Below are positions 1-8,726 of a stretch of 47,100 nucleotides of DNA, piece by piece. The position numbers and the translations under genes were made by a program. The stretch's first letter is position 1, and every line of letters starts with the position of its first letter. The DNA comes from JAHBNG01 sp039028975. GTDB lineage: Bacteria > Chloroflexota > Anaerolineae > Caldilineales > Caldilineaceae. The stretch spans positions 1 to 47,100 of the forward strand of contig JBCCHB010000136.1 in NCBI GenBank assembly GCA_039028975.1. Reading direction: 5' to 3'. Below the pieces are notes generated by a model. That model made no database searches. It was not told the DNA's origin and saw only the letters and a program-made list of their open reading frames with translations.

Positions 1-1104
1 AGCATCACGCGCCTCTGCCGACGGATAACCCGTTTGATCATCCACATTGTAGCCAGCTTCCCGTAAGAGCAAGGCCATAATCTTCCCTAGAATTAGACTC
101 TCTGAGTAGCTCTTAGAGGAGACGACGATGGGTGGCGTTTCAAGCAGACCGATGCTACGCAGGAAGCTGAGTGCTACAGCCTCTGGTGTCTCTTCATCGC
201 CGCTATCGGCCACGCCGTCAGCTCCGATGTCCACTCGGGCATTAAGGGAATGAATGGTGGCTAGGTCAAGGTACTGACCAAAGCTGCTCAATATGTCGGC
301 CACTTCTGGATTCTCGGCTATGATCTGTTGACGGATGGTGGGTGCTGGTACATAGAGGGGGTAGAATGCCTTATCATCCTCTAGGGAGTGGTACCCCCAC
401 GATGAGATGCGGCCGTCGGTGCTGGTGCTAGTGGCCACATCACACTGCCCTGCTCGTAGGGCAGGGAGATTTTCGGTCACGGGCAGGGCAAGCACATTCT
501 CAATCGGGAATTGGAAGCCATAGGCTTCCTCCAAGGCTTTGAGGCCATCTCGGGGGCGTTCAAGAATAATATCAATCATACAGAGGCGTAGATTGGGCTC
601 CGTATCGCTCATGTAGGCAGCAAGGTCGCTATAGGTACGCAGCCCCGCTTCCCAAAGGTCTGGGCGGACCACCAAGGCCGTGGTCAACACATAGCCGGTC
701 GGTGTCAACCATATAATGCCCTGGCTCTCGTCCAGCTGTTTGGCCAGTGCATGAGAGCGATCACCTTCGGTTGGTAAGGCATCAGTAGGTAGATTATGAT
801 AGAGGGCCAGGGCGGTGCCAGCCATTTCAGGATAGACGTGGATTTCGCCCCGTTCTAGGGCATCACGCGCATCTGCCGATGGATAGCCTGTTTGATCATC
901 CACATTGTAGCCAGCTTCCTGCAAGAGCAAGGCCATAATCTTCCCTAGAATTAAGCTCTCCGTATAGCTCTTGGATGAGACAATAATCGGAGTGGTATCT
1001 GTGCTATTCTCATCGTCCGATTGCGAATTAACGATGCCGATATTGGTAAATAAGAAGAGGCTAACAAGCACAATACGCACAAGAAAGGGTCTAGATCGGA
1101 ACAT
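1..1104 (-). CDS. Osmoprotectant (OsmF/OpuAC-type) ABC substrate-binding protein, tandem-domain, 3' part outside window
   Basis: The frame is open from an ATG at 1104 to the window edge (368 codons), so the C-terminus is missing. An AAAGGA ribosome-binding site lies about 9 bases upstream of the ATG. A hydrophobic N-terminal segment of about 20 residues looks like a signal peptide. The mature part begins IIVSSKSYTESLILGKIMA and continues with YPEMAGTAL, the pattern of glycine betaine/choline-binding proteins of the OsmF (COG1732) family, which deliver compatible solutes to an ABC permease. About 286 residues later the same block starts again (IVVSSKSYSESLILGKIMA), so at least two binding domains are fused in one polypeptide; the family normally has one domain of about 300 residues. 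No permease or ATPase gene is visible, but the gene runs off the window. Family assignment is fairly sure; the ligand is inferred. Confidence 0.8.
   Translation of the reverse strand, partial: MFRSRPFLVRIVLVSLFLFTNIGIVNSQSDDENSTDTTPIIVSSKSYTESLILGKIMALLLQEAGYNVDDQTGYPSADARDALERGEIHVYPEMAGTALALYHNLPTDALPTEGDRSHALAKQLDESQGIIWLTPTGYVLTTALVVRPDLWEAGLRTYSDLAAYMSDTEPNLRLCMIDIILERPRDGLKALEEAYGFQFPIENVLALPVTENLPALRAGQCDVATSTSTDGRISSWGYHSLEDDKAFYPLYVPAPTIRQQIIAENPEVADILSSFGQYLDLATIHSLNARVDIGADGVADSGDEETPEAVALSFLRSIGLLETPPIVVSSKSYSESLILGKIMALLLREAGYNVDDQTGYPSAEARDA
3..990 (-). repeat. Direct repeat, offset 858 bp (duplicated binding domain)
   Basis: Bases 3 to about 120 repeat bases 861 to about 980 with few differences, including long identical stretches such as GATCATCCACATTGTAGCC. 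The offset of 858 bp is exactly 286 codons, so the repeat is in frame and reflects duplication of the ligand-binding domain inside the osmoprotectant-binding protein. The second domain continues past the window edge. Confidence 0.85.
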
Positions 1105-1124
1105 ATGGTTTTCCTTTTTCTAAT

Positions 1125-1209
1125 TATACTCAGCTCCGTTTGAAAAGACGAGTTCGGGCAAACCAGCTGAGCAGCAGAAAATGCCTATTGTCAATACGAC
1201 TGCAGTATA
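1125..1209 (-). mobile_element. 85-bp hairpin element, copy 1
   Basis: This copy begins TATACTCAGCTCCGTTTG and ends with the reverse complement of TATACTGCAGTCGTATTG, matching the two ends of the other five copies. It is flanked by TA on both sides. The CAG-type end faces the osmoprotectant-binding gene and lies 20 bases upstream of its ATG. On the minus strand that end reads TATAAT, a perfect -10 hexamer, although no good -35 is seen. Its interior is the most diverged of the set. Strand is given in the orientation that reads CGG-end to CAG-end. Confidence 0.75.
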
Positions 1210-1265
1210 GAACCACATCAAAGGAGCCGTTTGGCTACCGGATAGTACTACTCTAGAAAAAGTTG

Positions 1266-1325
1266 CGCCTAACGTGGCAATTAGCCCGCGTTCAACCGCT
1301 GTACGGAGTTAGGCGGGTTTTCTAG
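1266..1325 (-). terminator. Possible terminator (long-loop hairpin)
   Basis: CGCCTAAC at 1266-1273 and GTTAGGCG at 1318-1325 are perfect inverted repeats. Read on the minus strand, the stem is followed within a few bases by TTTTT. It could end minus-strand transcription coming from the sixA side. The 44-base loop is long for an intrinsic terminator, so this is weak. Confidence 0.25.
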
Positions 1326-2028
1326 TATAGCTATCAACCGTAGCCAGTTGTCTCACTATAGATTTTTTATGCGTTGGTAGGATCTGTGACTAGTTGGTTT
1401 GGCAAGTATTTTGGTGCAGAATGACAAACAATATCCACGTAATTCACCGTTGAGAGAATTAGCAGACTGTATGTTGAGCAACTAGACAGAATATTCGGTT
1501 TGGCTCAATAGGATATCCAAAAAACCTGCTGGTTCTGAGCGTAAATCCACACTGAGAATCATTTGATTACAGTGTCAGATCCGAGAAACCCCTATAGAGC
1601 GTTCGGTTTTTATATGAGAGTCGAGATAAATACTGATTTTCTCTTCACAAGTCACATTTATGAAGATGGATAGACTGTGTAACTGTCATGAATACTTGCG
1701 ATGTAGGCTTTGGTGAGGGCAACGAAACGGATAGTACATCACAAACTGTGTAACAGCTAATCAGCTATCAGGAATAGAAGTGGAGTTACACACTATTTGA
1801 GGAACAATCCGAAAGAGAGGATACAAACAGCATCATGGACAAAATTATACATGGATTGGCTAATTAACGATGTTACAGATAACTTACAGTTGACATGGCT
1901 TAAGATAAAGTCTCCTAATGATGTCTTAAGCTAATCCAGAAAATATTTACCCTGTGGTATAGAGGAATTTATGCTCCATGCCGCAATGCAATAAGTGCGG
2001 CTTGGGTTCGATCATTGACATCTCTACG
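1326..2028. other. Gene-free, AT-rich stretch
   Basis: I see no credible coding frame here. ACTGTGTAAC occurs at 1674 and 1745, and the inverted core GTTACACA at 1785, but no family of sites is evident. A small hairpin (GCCGCA at 1980-1985 with TGCGGC at 1996-2001) sits just past the 3' end of sixA without a T-tract. The region may hold the remains of decayed genes. Confidence 0.4.
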
Positions 2029-2529
2029 TTACCCCTGATGTTTTTTAGGATAATCGAATGCCATTAGCTGACCGTTCTCAGGCGTTACAGAATGCCATTC
2101 TGAAATCTGAAATGCCAACACAACCACGCCAGACGTCGGAACATTATCAATATCACAGTTCCCTAATAGATTCGCCACCTCGGTAAACCCAGGATTGTGA
2201 CCAACGAGTGCAATACAATCCATTTCCTTGTTAAGTCCACGAATCACGGCAAGCAGATCGGCTACGCTTGCCTCATAGATTCTTGGTTCAATCACAATAT
2301 CAGAGGCAGCAAAGCCCATCGCATCGGCAACCGCTTCTGCCGTCAATCGAGCACGCACTGCCGAACTGGAAACGATCTTCTCAGGATGAGGATCCCAATT
2401 GGCTATCCGCTGGGCCATCAGCGGCACATCACGAAGCCCCCGATTGTTCAACGGTCTGTTATGATCGGACAGACCGGGTTGATTCCAGCTTGATTTGGCA
2501 TGTCGAATAAGGAATAGCGTTTTCATCAT
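2029..2529 (-). CDS. sixA: SixA-like phosphohistidine phosphatase
   Basis: The 166-residue protein opens with FLIRHAKSSW, the catalytic RHA/RHG motif of the histidine phosphatase superfamily; the RHAKS version and short length are typical of SixA. A second conserved histidine is in LVGHNPGFTEVANLL, and PLNNRGLRDVPLMA and SSSAVRARLTAEAV match the other conserved blocks. SixA removes phosphate from histidine-phosphotransfer domains in Escherichia coli; in other phyla the substrate is largely unknown, so the role here is inferred from family only. Two ATG codons are adjacent at the start. The gene begins 3 bases after the stop of the upstream GNAT gene, so the two are probably co-transcribed and translationally coupled. 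It is cytoplasmic, with no signal or membrane segment. Confidence 0.85.
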   Translation of the reverse strand: MMKTLFLIRHAKSSWNQPGLSDHNRPLNNRGLRDVPLMAQRIANWDPHPEKIVSSSAVRARLTAEAVADAMGFAASDIVIEPRIYEASVADLLAVIRGLNKEMDCIALVGHNPGFTEVANLLGNCDIDNVPTSGVVVLAFQISEWHSVTPENGQLMAFDYPKKHQG

Positions 2530-2532
2530 GAG

Positions 2533-3000
2533 TTATTGAGTCAATTCCAGTGCAAAGTACAGCTCCCGCCCATACTCACCTTCTACTTCATGCGTAATGC
2601 GAAAGCCAAAGCGCTTGTAAAACTCGATCACTTCCGTCCATGTGGCTGTTGTCTCCAAGATGATTTGGGTATAGCCACGTGCTCTGCCTTCGTCGCACAA
2701 CTGACGCAAAATCTGGGTACCGATGCCATGCCTGCGCTTATCGGAGGCGACTGACATGCGCACGATCTCTCCGCAATCTGGCCCCCTTTGGACAAGCGCA
2801 CCTGTGCCAATGATTCGCTCAGCATCTTGTGCCACGATGAAGAGAGCGTCAGCATAGCTTTCGCTGATATTGTTCAGATCTGGATTGAAGATTGGATTAA
2901 TCTGTTCGAAATGCTCACCAAGACCAGCCAGTATAAGTTCTTTTACCGTATCTTGATCGGCTGGTTTAAAGGGACGGAGAAGTATCTCTTCTTTGGTCAT
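2533..3000 (-). CDS. GNAT family N-acetyltransferase
   Basis: This 155-residue protein is a single GNAT domain. The acetyl-CoA pyrophosphate-binding motif A is visible as VRMSVASDKRRHGIGTQIL, with R-R-H-G-I-G matching the Q/RxxGxG/A signature. The C-terminal motif B is ATWTEVIEFYKRFGF. Such enzymes transfer an acetyl group from acetyl-CoA to an amine on a small molecule, peptide or protein; the substrate cannot be read from the sequence. It is first in a two-gene operon with sixA. The 183-base gap to the kinase gene upstream contains a weak minus-strand promoter candidate (TTGTGC, 17 bases, TGGTAT near 3090). Confidence 0.85.
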   Translation of the reverse strand: MTKEEILLRPFKPADQDTVKELILAGLGEHFEQINPIFNPDLNNISESYADALFIVAQDAERIIGTGALVQRGPDCGEIVRMSVASDKRRHGIGTQILRQLCDEGRARGYTQIILETTATWTEVIEFYKRFGFRITHEVEGEYGRELYFALELTQ

Positions 3001-3183
3001 AGGGCGAATTCGACGGTCGATTTTTGTAAGGCGAAACTTCCTTTCTAACCTCTTCTACCTTTGCCAGGGTAGATACCATATTGTGACAGTTTTCTGCACA
3101 ATCTCCAAAATTTTGTATTGGACAGACCAATGGTAGAAATCACCACCGACAAAAGGAAAATGGCAGTGATGTGAGCTGACGGA

Positions 3184-5163
3184 TTATGGATCGCTTTGGC
3201 TTGTAGACTCTACTTGAATGCTTTCAGGAGTGGATGTCAATTGGGGTGTAGTGGTTGGCGTTACTACACCTGTGGGCGTCAATTCAGTAAGGGAATCATT
3301 AAAGGAAGTTGGTGAAGCGCCTTGAGCCGTTGACTGCTCAGAGGCCAAGACTTCTTCTGCAATCGCAGTGAGTCGCTCTTCGACTAGGGCGAATATGACG
3401 TCGGCCGTTTGGGTCTGAATGGGTAGAGGGTTGTCACCGGAAGTGCTAACGTCTTTAGACGCCACTGTTCCCGTGGGGATTGCCGTCGCTGCCATATCCG
3501 GTAAAGAGGAATCTTCTTTTAAAGATGCCTGTAAGGGAGGGCTATTGGGAATGGGTAATTCACCCGTTATCAGTCTCTCATCAGACGTAATCGCCTGTCC
3601 CGTAATGTCCATAAGAGTAAAGCTCTCAGTGATCATATCCAGTAAATGAGAAAAGGTATCCTGGTACTGAGTTTCAACAACGCTCCCTAGAATATATCCT
3701 CTATTGCTGTTGGGTATGGGAACCCACTCAAGCTCCAGTATCACGTCCTGTCCTAGCCAATCACCGGCATAATAGCTTTGGAGCCTATCAGGGGCGGAAG
3801 AGGATACCGAAGATTCAGCAGACGAGGCCATGATTGCATCAACAGGAATCAGGTTTTGAAACGGAAGTTGGGCACTGTCAAGATACCCTTTGAATAAGAT
3901 ACTATCTGGCTCATTCTCTTCTAACACAATAGGCTCAACAAAAACACGCCCAATAAACTCTACTGACTCAAAGATGGCTCTATCGTCATCTAAACGTTGC
4001 GGCCAGTTGCTTGGCGTATTGATCTGATAGTACCCGTTAGGATTGTAAAATGGACGTAGTACGACCGGAGCATTTGACACGCTGGTAGCGCGATCCATGG
4101 TCAACCATTTAGGTATAGGCAATTCTACTGGCCAGGCCAAGAAGAGCACAAAGCTTATGGCTATTAGGAAGGTTGCGGCAAGTGCTGGAACGAAATAATT
4201 TCTTGTTCCTTTTTGCTCTGAGAGACGTTTCGTCTTATTCTGTTCTGTAGCTGGTTGGATAGCATAGGAAGGAGCAGAAGGCAACACTGCCAACATCTCT
4301 TTTGTACTAGGAATCCACTTCACGCCTTTCGTTAAGAGAGCTGCAAATTCGCTCGCTGTTTCAAACCGTTCCGATGGCTCTTTTGCTAATACTTTGTTAA
4401 GGGCATAGACTATTCCAACTGGTAAGTCGTACCGCTGTAAGTCCGGTGCGATGGGTGGTTCGTATACAACTTGGTGCAGCAATGCTAGTTGGGTATCTGC
4501 TTTGTGCGGCATCTTACCCGTAAAGAGCATGTAGGCCACGACCCCAAGGCTATAAATGTCTGAACGGCTATCAATATCCTCTAACCCCTGAGCCTGCTCT
4601 GGTGACATAAACGCTGGTGTGCCAGTCGTATATCCATTCTGGGTTAGAGCCGTCATTTCGCCTGCTGAGCGGCGGGCAATGCCGAAATCCGATATCAATG
4701 CTTTTGTCTTTGGTTCTGCTAATGATCCGGTTAGCAAAATGTTACTTGGTTTAATATCTCGGTGGATAAAGCCCTGCTGGTGCGCGTAATCTAATCCGGC
4801 AGCGAGTTCCTTAATAAGCTGAATTGACACTTCTAATGGCAGAAGAACCCCTTGCTCACTTAAGCATTCTGTAAGGGTGCCGCCATGAAGGAGCTCCATG
4901 GCAATGGTATGATAGCGATCATATTCACCCGCATCATATATACGGACAACATTAGGGTGCTTCAGCCGGGCCGCGTTTTGACCTTCTCGAACAAAGCGTC
5001 GCAAATATTTAGGATCGTCTGCATGCTGAGTAGGAAGGACTTTTAGAGCGACCGTCTGCTCTTGGCGGGTATCAACGGCACGATAAACAAAGGACGTACC
5101 GCCCTTACCAATCGTTTCAAGAATCTGATAGGGGCCAATTGTCTCGGGGTGTTGGTTTGACAC
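3184..5163 (-). CDS. Membrane-anchored PknB-type serine/threonine protein kinase
   Basis: This is a complete Hanks-type kinase: glycine loop GKGGTSFVYRA (19-29), ATP lysine K41, helix-C glutamate E60, catalytic HRDIKPSN (134-141), DFG at 159-161 and FMSPEQ at 185-190. The domain spans about residues 12-280. After a linker, one membrane helix lies at about 323-344, so the kinase faces the cytoplasm and the remaining 310 residues face outward. The outer part has a possible globular region (about 360-520) and then a Ser/Thr/Pro-rich tail. There are no PASTA repeats, so the sensed signal is unknown. Translation starts at GTG (5161-5163) after a GGAAAAG site. It is divergent from the polysaccharide cluster, so regulation of that cluster by phosphorylation is possible but inferred. 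Confidence 0.92.
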   Translation of the reverse strand: MSNQHPETIGPYQILETIGKGGTSFVYRAVDTRQEQTVALKVLPTQHADDPKYLRRFVREGQNAARLKHPNVVRIYDAGEYDRYHTIAMELLHGGTLTECLSEQGVLLPLEVSIQLIKELAAGLDYAHQQGFIHRDIKPSNILLTGSLAEPKTKALISDFGIARRSAGEMTALTQNGYTTGTPAFMSPEQAQGLEDIDSRSDIYSLGVVAYMLFTGKMPHKADTQLALLHQVVYEPPIAPDLQRYDLPVGIVYALNKVLAKEPSERFETASEFAALLTKGVKWIPSTKEMLAVLPSAPSYAIQPATEQNKTKRLSEQKGTRNYFVPALAATFLIAISFVLFLAWPVELPIPKWLTMDRATSVSNAPVVLRPFYNPNGYYQINTPSNWPQRLDDDRAIFESVEFIGRVFVEPIVLEENEPDSILFKGYLDSAQLPFQNLIPVDAIMASSAESSVSSSAPDRLQSYYAGDWLGQDVILELEWVPIPNSNRGYILGSVVETQYQDTFSHLLDMITESFTLMDITGQAITSDERLITGELPIPNSPPLQASLKEDSSLPDMAATAIPTGTVASKDVSTSGDNPLPIQTQTADVIFALVEERLTAIAEEVLASEQSTAQGASPTSFNDSLTELTPTGVVTPTTTPQLTSTPESIQVESTSQSDP

Positions 5164-5183
5164 AGTTACTTTTCCGATTCATC

Positions 5184-5195
5184 TATACATGTATA
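5184..5195. promoter_or_regulatory. Palindrome TATACATGTATA upstream of the kinase
   Basis: A perfect 12-bp palindrome lies 21 bases upstream of the kinase start codon, in a position where an operator or a -10 region could sit. No second copy was seen. No regulator can be named. Confidence 0.25.
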
Positions 5196-5259
5196 CCCAG
5201 GCTCCGCATAAAGCAATATTTTTCTCTAGGGTGCGATGTTACTTTATCACGACCGCCGG

Positions 5260-5341
5260 TATACTTTGCTCTGTTTGAAATCAGACATTAGGTCTCCTTG
5301 GTCGCATCTGGACAATGTCTGGTTTCAAAGCAATTGTCATA
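5260..5341 (-). mobile_element. 85-bp hairpin element, copy 2 (diverged)
   Basis: The left end TATACTTTGCTCTGTTTG is a diverged form of the CAG end, and the right end (TTTCAAAGCAATTGTCATA) a diverged form of the CGG end. The arms TTTGAAATCAGACATT (5274-5289) and AATGTCTGGTTTCAAA (5314-5329) pair at 15 of 16 positions, giving a strong hairpin. TA flanks both sides. The CAG-type end faces the kinase gene, 96 bases from its start. This is the least certain member of the family because both ends have drifted. Confidence 0.6.
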
Positions 5342-5479
5342 CAAAGCATGCAAGTTTTTCTAGGGCAGTGAATCTCGGTAAAGAGGGCGTTGTGGGTCGG
5401 ATACATTATAAAGCAAGATGAGTATGGTGAATTGTGGCAAATATATTACAGATTTTGTCTGCTTATGTAAACTTATAAT

Positions 5480-6772
5480 ATGAATCAACTTTTTTTTGTA
5501 CTTTTTGTTCCATTGATCCTCGTAGGTAGCTTATCATTTATAAGCACAGACAGTGGCTATCTTCATTTAGAAAATTCAATCCAAGCGAGCAGAGTTGGTC
5601 TAAATGGACCAAGTCAAGACGGCAGCGGAAACCCCTGTCCAGAAGGTCAGTTCTTAGATATTGCTCAGTCCACCTGCTTTCCATTGGCTAAGAACTTTGG
5701 CTTTCAGTTAGATGAATTTGTTGGTGCGTTTGAAAATCGAATCTTTAACCTGGATGAATGTACTGGCACAGCTCTGGATGAACTATTAGATGAGATGACA
5801 CCGACTGGTGGTACGGCATTATTGCCAGAATGCGTCATTGAAATTGATCACAGTATGACTATTCCTAGTAACGTGATCTTCCAAGGCTCGGGAATTGATA
5901 AGACGACTCTTGTGGCTAGTCCCGATTTTACGGGCAACATGTTGCGTGGCAAAGAAGCCGAGAATATCATTATTCGTGATCTAACGTTAGACGGCATGGG
6001 AACAGATAGTACCGGAATCGTCGTTTGGTATGTGCGTAATGTGTTGATCGAACGGGTACGCGTCCACCACAATGGGGACAACGGCATTACATTCCGCTAT
6101 GCCACCCAGATCACCGTCCGATACAGTGAAAGTCATGACCACACCCGCTGGCATGGAATCAACTCTAAAGATTGTTTTCCCGACAATGAGAATGTCCCTG
6201 ATTTAGAAGAATGCCGGGAAGACGCCGGTGAGACATCACCGGGTGTTCTCTGGTCTCGCGATTATGCCCTATACTCCAATCGGCTTTACAATAATGGCGA
6301 GTACGGCATTAACGCGCATGCTTCCTTTGGTGAAATTGCTGGCAATTTGGTGGAAAACAACCTCTATGGTAGCAAATTTCCCGATGCATCATTTCTATGG
6401 ATTCATCAGAACCGTTTTGCCCAAAATCACCTATGGGGAACCCGTTCATACAATACGCTTGATCGGTCAGCACGGTTAGCCAAGGATGTGGTCTTTTATC
6501 AGAATCAATTTGAAGAAAACGGCGACTATCCCATCCGGGTTACAAACCCTGCTCAAAGCATCTTTATCATTGATAATCAGTATCAGAATAACAGCGAAAA
6601 TCGGCTGCGAATTGATGATGTGACGACATTCATCTGCCCAGATACTGCTGAAAGCAGCCTCGAAGTTGATGGCGACGCACCCCAAACAGCAACACTCGAT
6701 CAGTGTACGCTAGCCAATATTGCAGAGCTATTTGAACTGTCAACACTCTATTTGCCATATATAAATCCATGA
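5480..6772 (+). CDS. Secreted right-handed parallel beta-helix protein
   Basis: The 430-residue protein starts with a signal peptide (about residues 1-20). After a Cys-containing N-terminal region (PCPEGQFLDIAQSTCFPLAK), residues of about 130-370 show repeating short strands with Asn/Gly/His turns, such as NIIIRDLTLDGMGTDSTGIV and ALYSNRLYNNGEYGINAHA, the signature of PbH1 repeats in pectate-lyase or NosD-like helices. These folds bind or cut polysaccharides; no catalytic set can be assigned. It ends STLYLPYINP, resembling the LYLP tail of the giant protein at 41796. ATG overlaps the next gene by 4 bases (ATGA), and TATAAT directly precedes the start codon with no Shine-Dalgarno, so the true mRNA start is unclear. 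As first gene of the cluster it may process or bind the exported polymer. Confidence 0.8.
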   Translation: MNQLFFVLFVPLILVGSLSFISTDSGYLHLENSIQASRVGLNGPSQDGSGNPCPEGQFLDIAQSTCFPLAKNFGFQLDEFVGAFENRIFNLDECTGTALDELLDEMTPTGGTALLPECVIEIDHSMTIPSNVIFQGSGIDKTTLVASPDFTGNMLRGKEAENIIIRDLTLDGMGTDSTGIVVWYVRNVLIERVRVHHNGDNGITFRYATQITVRYSESHDHTRWHGINSKDCFPDNENVPDLEECREDAGETSPGVLWSRDYALYSNRLYNNGEYGINAHASFGEIAGNLVENNLYGSKFPDASFLWIHQNRFAQNHLWGTRSYNTLDRSARLAKDVVFYQNQFEENGDYPIRVTNPAQSIFIIDNQYQNNSENRLRIDDVTTFICPDTAESSLEVDGDAPQTATLDQCTLANIAELFELSTLYLPYINP

Positions 6773-8616
6773 GCAGTATTCAAACCACCGTCCCATCCTC
6801 ACCAGATACTCGAATCAGCCCCTCTCTAAAGCCCCATCTACTTAGTAGGCGAGTTCCCTGGATATTAATGGCCATTTTGGCAGTCGCCACATGTTTGCGG
6901 CTCTATCAACTGGGCGCAGAGAGCTTCTCTTATGATGAAGGAATTATGATCGAGGCAACCAGCTCTGGTTGGGATGAGGTATGGGCCAATGTGACACGAG
7001 GTCGTCCCCCTCTAATCGTAATCACGGGTTTTATCTGGGTTAATCTCTTTGGTGAATCAGAATTGGCGGTGCGGCTGCTGCCGGCCCTCATGGGAATCTT
7101 GAGTGTTGGCCTTCTTTTTGGGACCGGACACATTCTTTTCAATGCGAAAATTGGTCTACTATCCGCAGCGGTTATGGCCATTGCCACGTTTCATATCTTC
7201 CATTCCCAGGACTATCGGTACTATAGCCTGCTGACCATGATGGCGCTGCTCTCCTTCCTCTTTTATAGTCTATTCTTAAAGGACGACCAAGAGACAGATA
7301 AGCAACGCTGGACAATCTGGGTGGGCTATGTGCTCTGTAGCGGATTGGTCTACTATACCCACTATCAAGGGGTCTTCTTACTGGTCGCCCAGGGTCTCTT
7401 CTTTCTCACTCGTTGGCTAGTCTCTTCTCCTTCCTTGCGCTGGCGCTGGTTCAGTAGCCAACTGACCATTGCCCTACTCCTTTTACCCAGTCTACTCAAA
7501 ATCGTTGGCGACTTTACGGCAGGCTCTGACTCAGGGGAATTCAAAGGTTCAATTGGAGCAATGGGTAACTTAGGTCCTCTATCCGACCCCGAACTTTGGC
7601 TGCCATTTCATACACTCTTTGTTAAATATTTTTTTATTTCCATAGGCAATCTCTTTTACTGGCCTTCTCTGTTGGTCGCACTCACTTTGCTGATAGGAGG
7701 GTTTCTCTATGGATGGTTGAATCGTAGAAGAGTGTCTGCCAAAGAGCTAGAATCGGGCGATACGGCCACAATGCTCAAGAACAAGCCAAGCGCAATGAAC
7801 CGGTGGTTCGAAACCCAGACGGCTTCTTTGAGCAACGAGGGACTAGCGTATCCAGTATCGGAGCCTCCAACAACGGCCAATCCCACATCAGAAACTCCAG
7901 TGTTGAACAGTAAAGCCTCCTTGGTTCTCGTACTGCTTTGGGTCATCGTGCCGGTCTTTCTGCCCTTTCTCTTGTCGAAGATCTTCGGTCCTATGTATCT
8001 GCCGCGCTATACTATCGGGGCATTGCCTGCCATGTCGATTAGCGTGGCTTTGGTCATGAGTCAACTGCATCGCTGGGTACCCTTGTGGGCCAGTTATGGA
8101 GCTTTGCTCATCATGGTTTTGCCTGGCCTAATGATGTATTATGAGACCGATTTCAAAGATGAGTGGCGCTCCGCAGCCACTTATGTGGCCAGTCAGCTAT
8201 CTGACCGGGATCGATTGCTCTTTGCGTCCGTCAACAACGAAACAGGGGATCGTATCCAAAGTCTCTTCTTACGATACCTCGAACCATCTGTACACTCTGG
8301 TTTCAAAGACGGAATACAGGACGGTAAACAAGCCACCGTGCAGCCAGATTTAGCAATCATCGGTATGGAACGCTTAGACGATTGGCGCTCCCCTAAATGC
8401 ACAGTCTCTGCTGGATTGACGCCATCGGAGCAGATTCAGCCCCAATTCGTCAGCTGTATGGCAGACGGAAATACCTTGTGGTTAATTAGCAGGCCGGCCA
8501 AGCCTGGCCCCCAAGGTGCGGTTGAAGAGATGCTACTGTCGTCTGTTCCTATAGAATGGGTATTGGTGGATGAAGAGCGATTCAGTGGGGTCATGGTGCG
8601 CCGCTATAAAAGGTAA
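6769..8616 (+). CDS. GT39-like integral membrane glycosyltransferase
   Basis: The 615-residue polytopic protein has roughly ten or more hydrophobic segments. The N-terminal loop after the first membrane helix contains ESFSYDEGIMIEA, matching the acidic D/E catalytic loop of the ArnT/PMT (GT39, GT-C fold) family, followed by RGRPPLIVI and LFGESELAVRLLPALMGI, which are characteristic of it. Such enzymes move a sugar from a polyprenyl-phosphate donor onto lipid, glycan or protein on the outer face of the membrane. A hydrophilic insert lies around residues 320-380. Its start overlaps the stop of the beta-helix gene by 4 bases, so the two are coupled. The acceptor is unknown; placement in the cluster suggests polysaccharide decoration. 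Confidence 0.8.
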   Translation: MSSIQTTVPSSPDTRISPSLKPHLLSRRVPWILMAILAVATCLRLYQLGAESFSYDEGIMIEATSSGWDEVWANVTRGRPPLIVITGFIWVNLFGESELAVRLLPALMGILSVGLLFGTGHILFNAKIGLLSAAVMAIATFHIFHSQDYRYYSLLTMMALLSFLFYSLFLKDDQETDKQRWTIWVGYVLCSGLVYYTHYQGVFLLVAQGLFFLTRWLVSSPSLRWRWFSSQLTIALLLLPSLLKIVGDFTAGSDSGEFKGSIGAMGNLGPLSDPELWLPFHTLFVKYFFISIGNLFYWPSLLVALTLLIGGFLYGWLNRRRVSAKELESGDTATMLKNKPSAMNRWFETQTASLSNEGLAYPVSEPPTTANPTSETPVLNSKASLVLVLLWVIVPVFLPFLLSKIFGPMYLPRYTIGALPAMSISVALVMSQLHRWVPLWASYGALLIMVLPGLMMYYETDFKDEWRSAATYVASQLSDRDRLLFASVNNETGDRIQSLFLRYLEPSVHSGFKDGIQDGKQATVQPDLAIIGMERLDDWRSPKCTVSAGLTPSEQIQPQFVSCMADGNTLWLISRPAKPGPQGAVEEMLLSSVPIEWVLVDEERFSGVMVRRYKR

Positions 8617-8625
8617 ATTGGCGGG

Positions 8626-8711
8626 TATACTGCGGTTGCTGTGGAAAACCCAGGTTTCCACAGCCTCAATAGGAGAGACAAAACTCAGGTTTTCAAACGG
8701 AGCTGAGTATA
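8626..8711 (+). mobile_element. 85-bp hairpin element, copy 3
   Basis: Starts TATACTGCGGTTGCTGTGG and ends CAAACGGAGCTGAGTATA, between TA dinucleotides. The interior resembles copy 4 at 10125 (shared core such as CTCAATAGGAGAGACAAAAC versus CTCAACAGGAGAGACTAAAC). It fills almost the whole gap between the GT39 and flippase genes. The CAG end lies 15 bases upstream of the flippase start and gives TATAGT on the plus strand. Confidence 0.85.
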
Positions 8712-8726
8712 GTGTGAGAATATTCA

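Noticed and set aside
1960..2020. tRNA-like GGTTCGATC stretch
   Set aside because: No acceptor stem, D-arm or anticodon arm can be formed around it.
5236..5421. 61-codon plus-strand frame in the kinase/beta-helix gap
   Set aside because: It covers hairpin element copy 2 and has no domain, ribosome-binding site or homologous look.
5474..5479. TATAAT directly before the beta-helix ATG as its promoter
   Set aside because: Transcription from it would start inside the coding region, so it cannot serve this start codon unless the real start is further downstream, which would remove the signal peptide.
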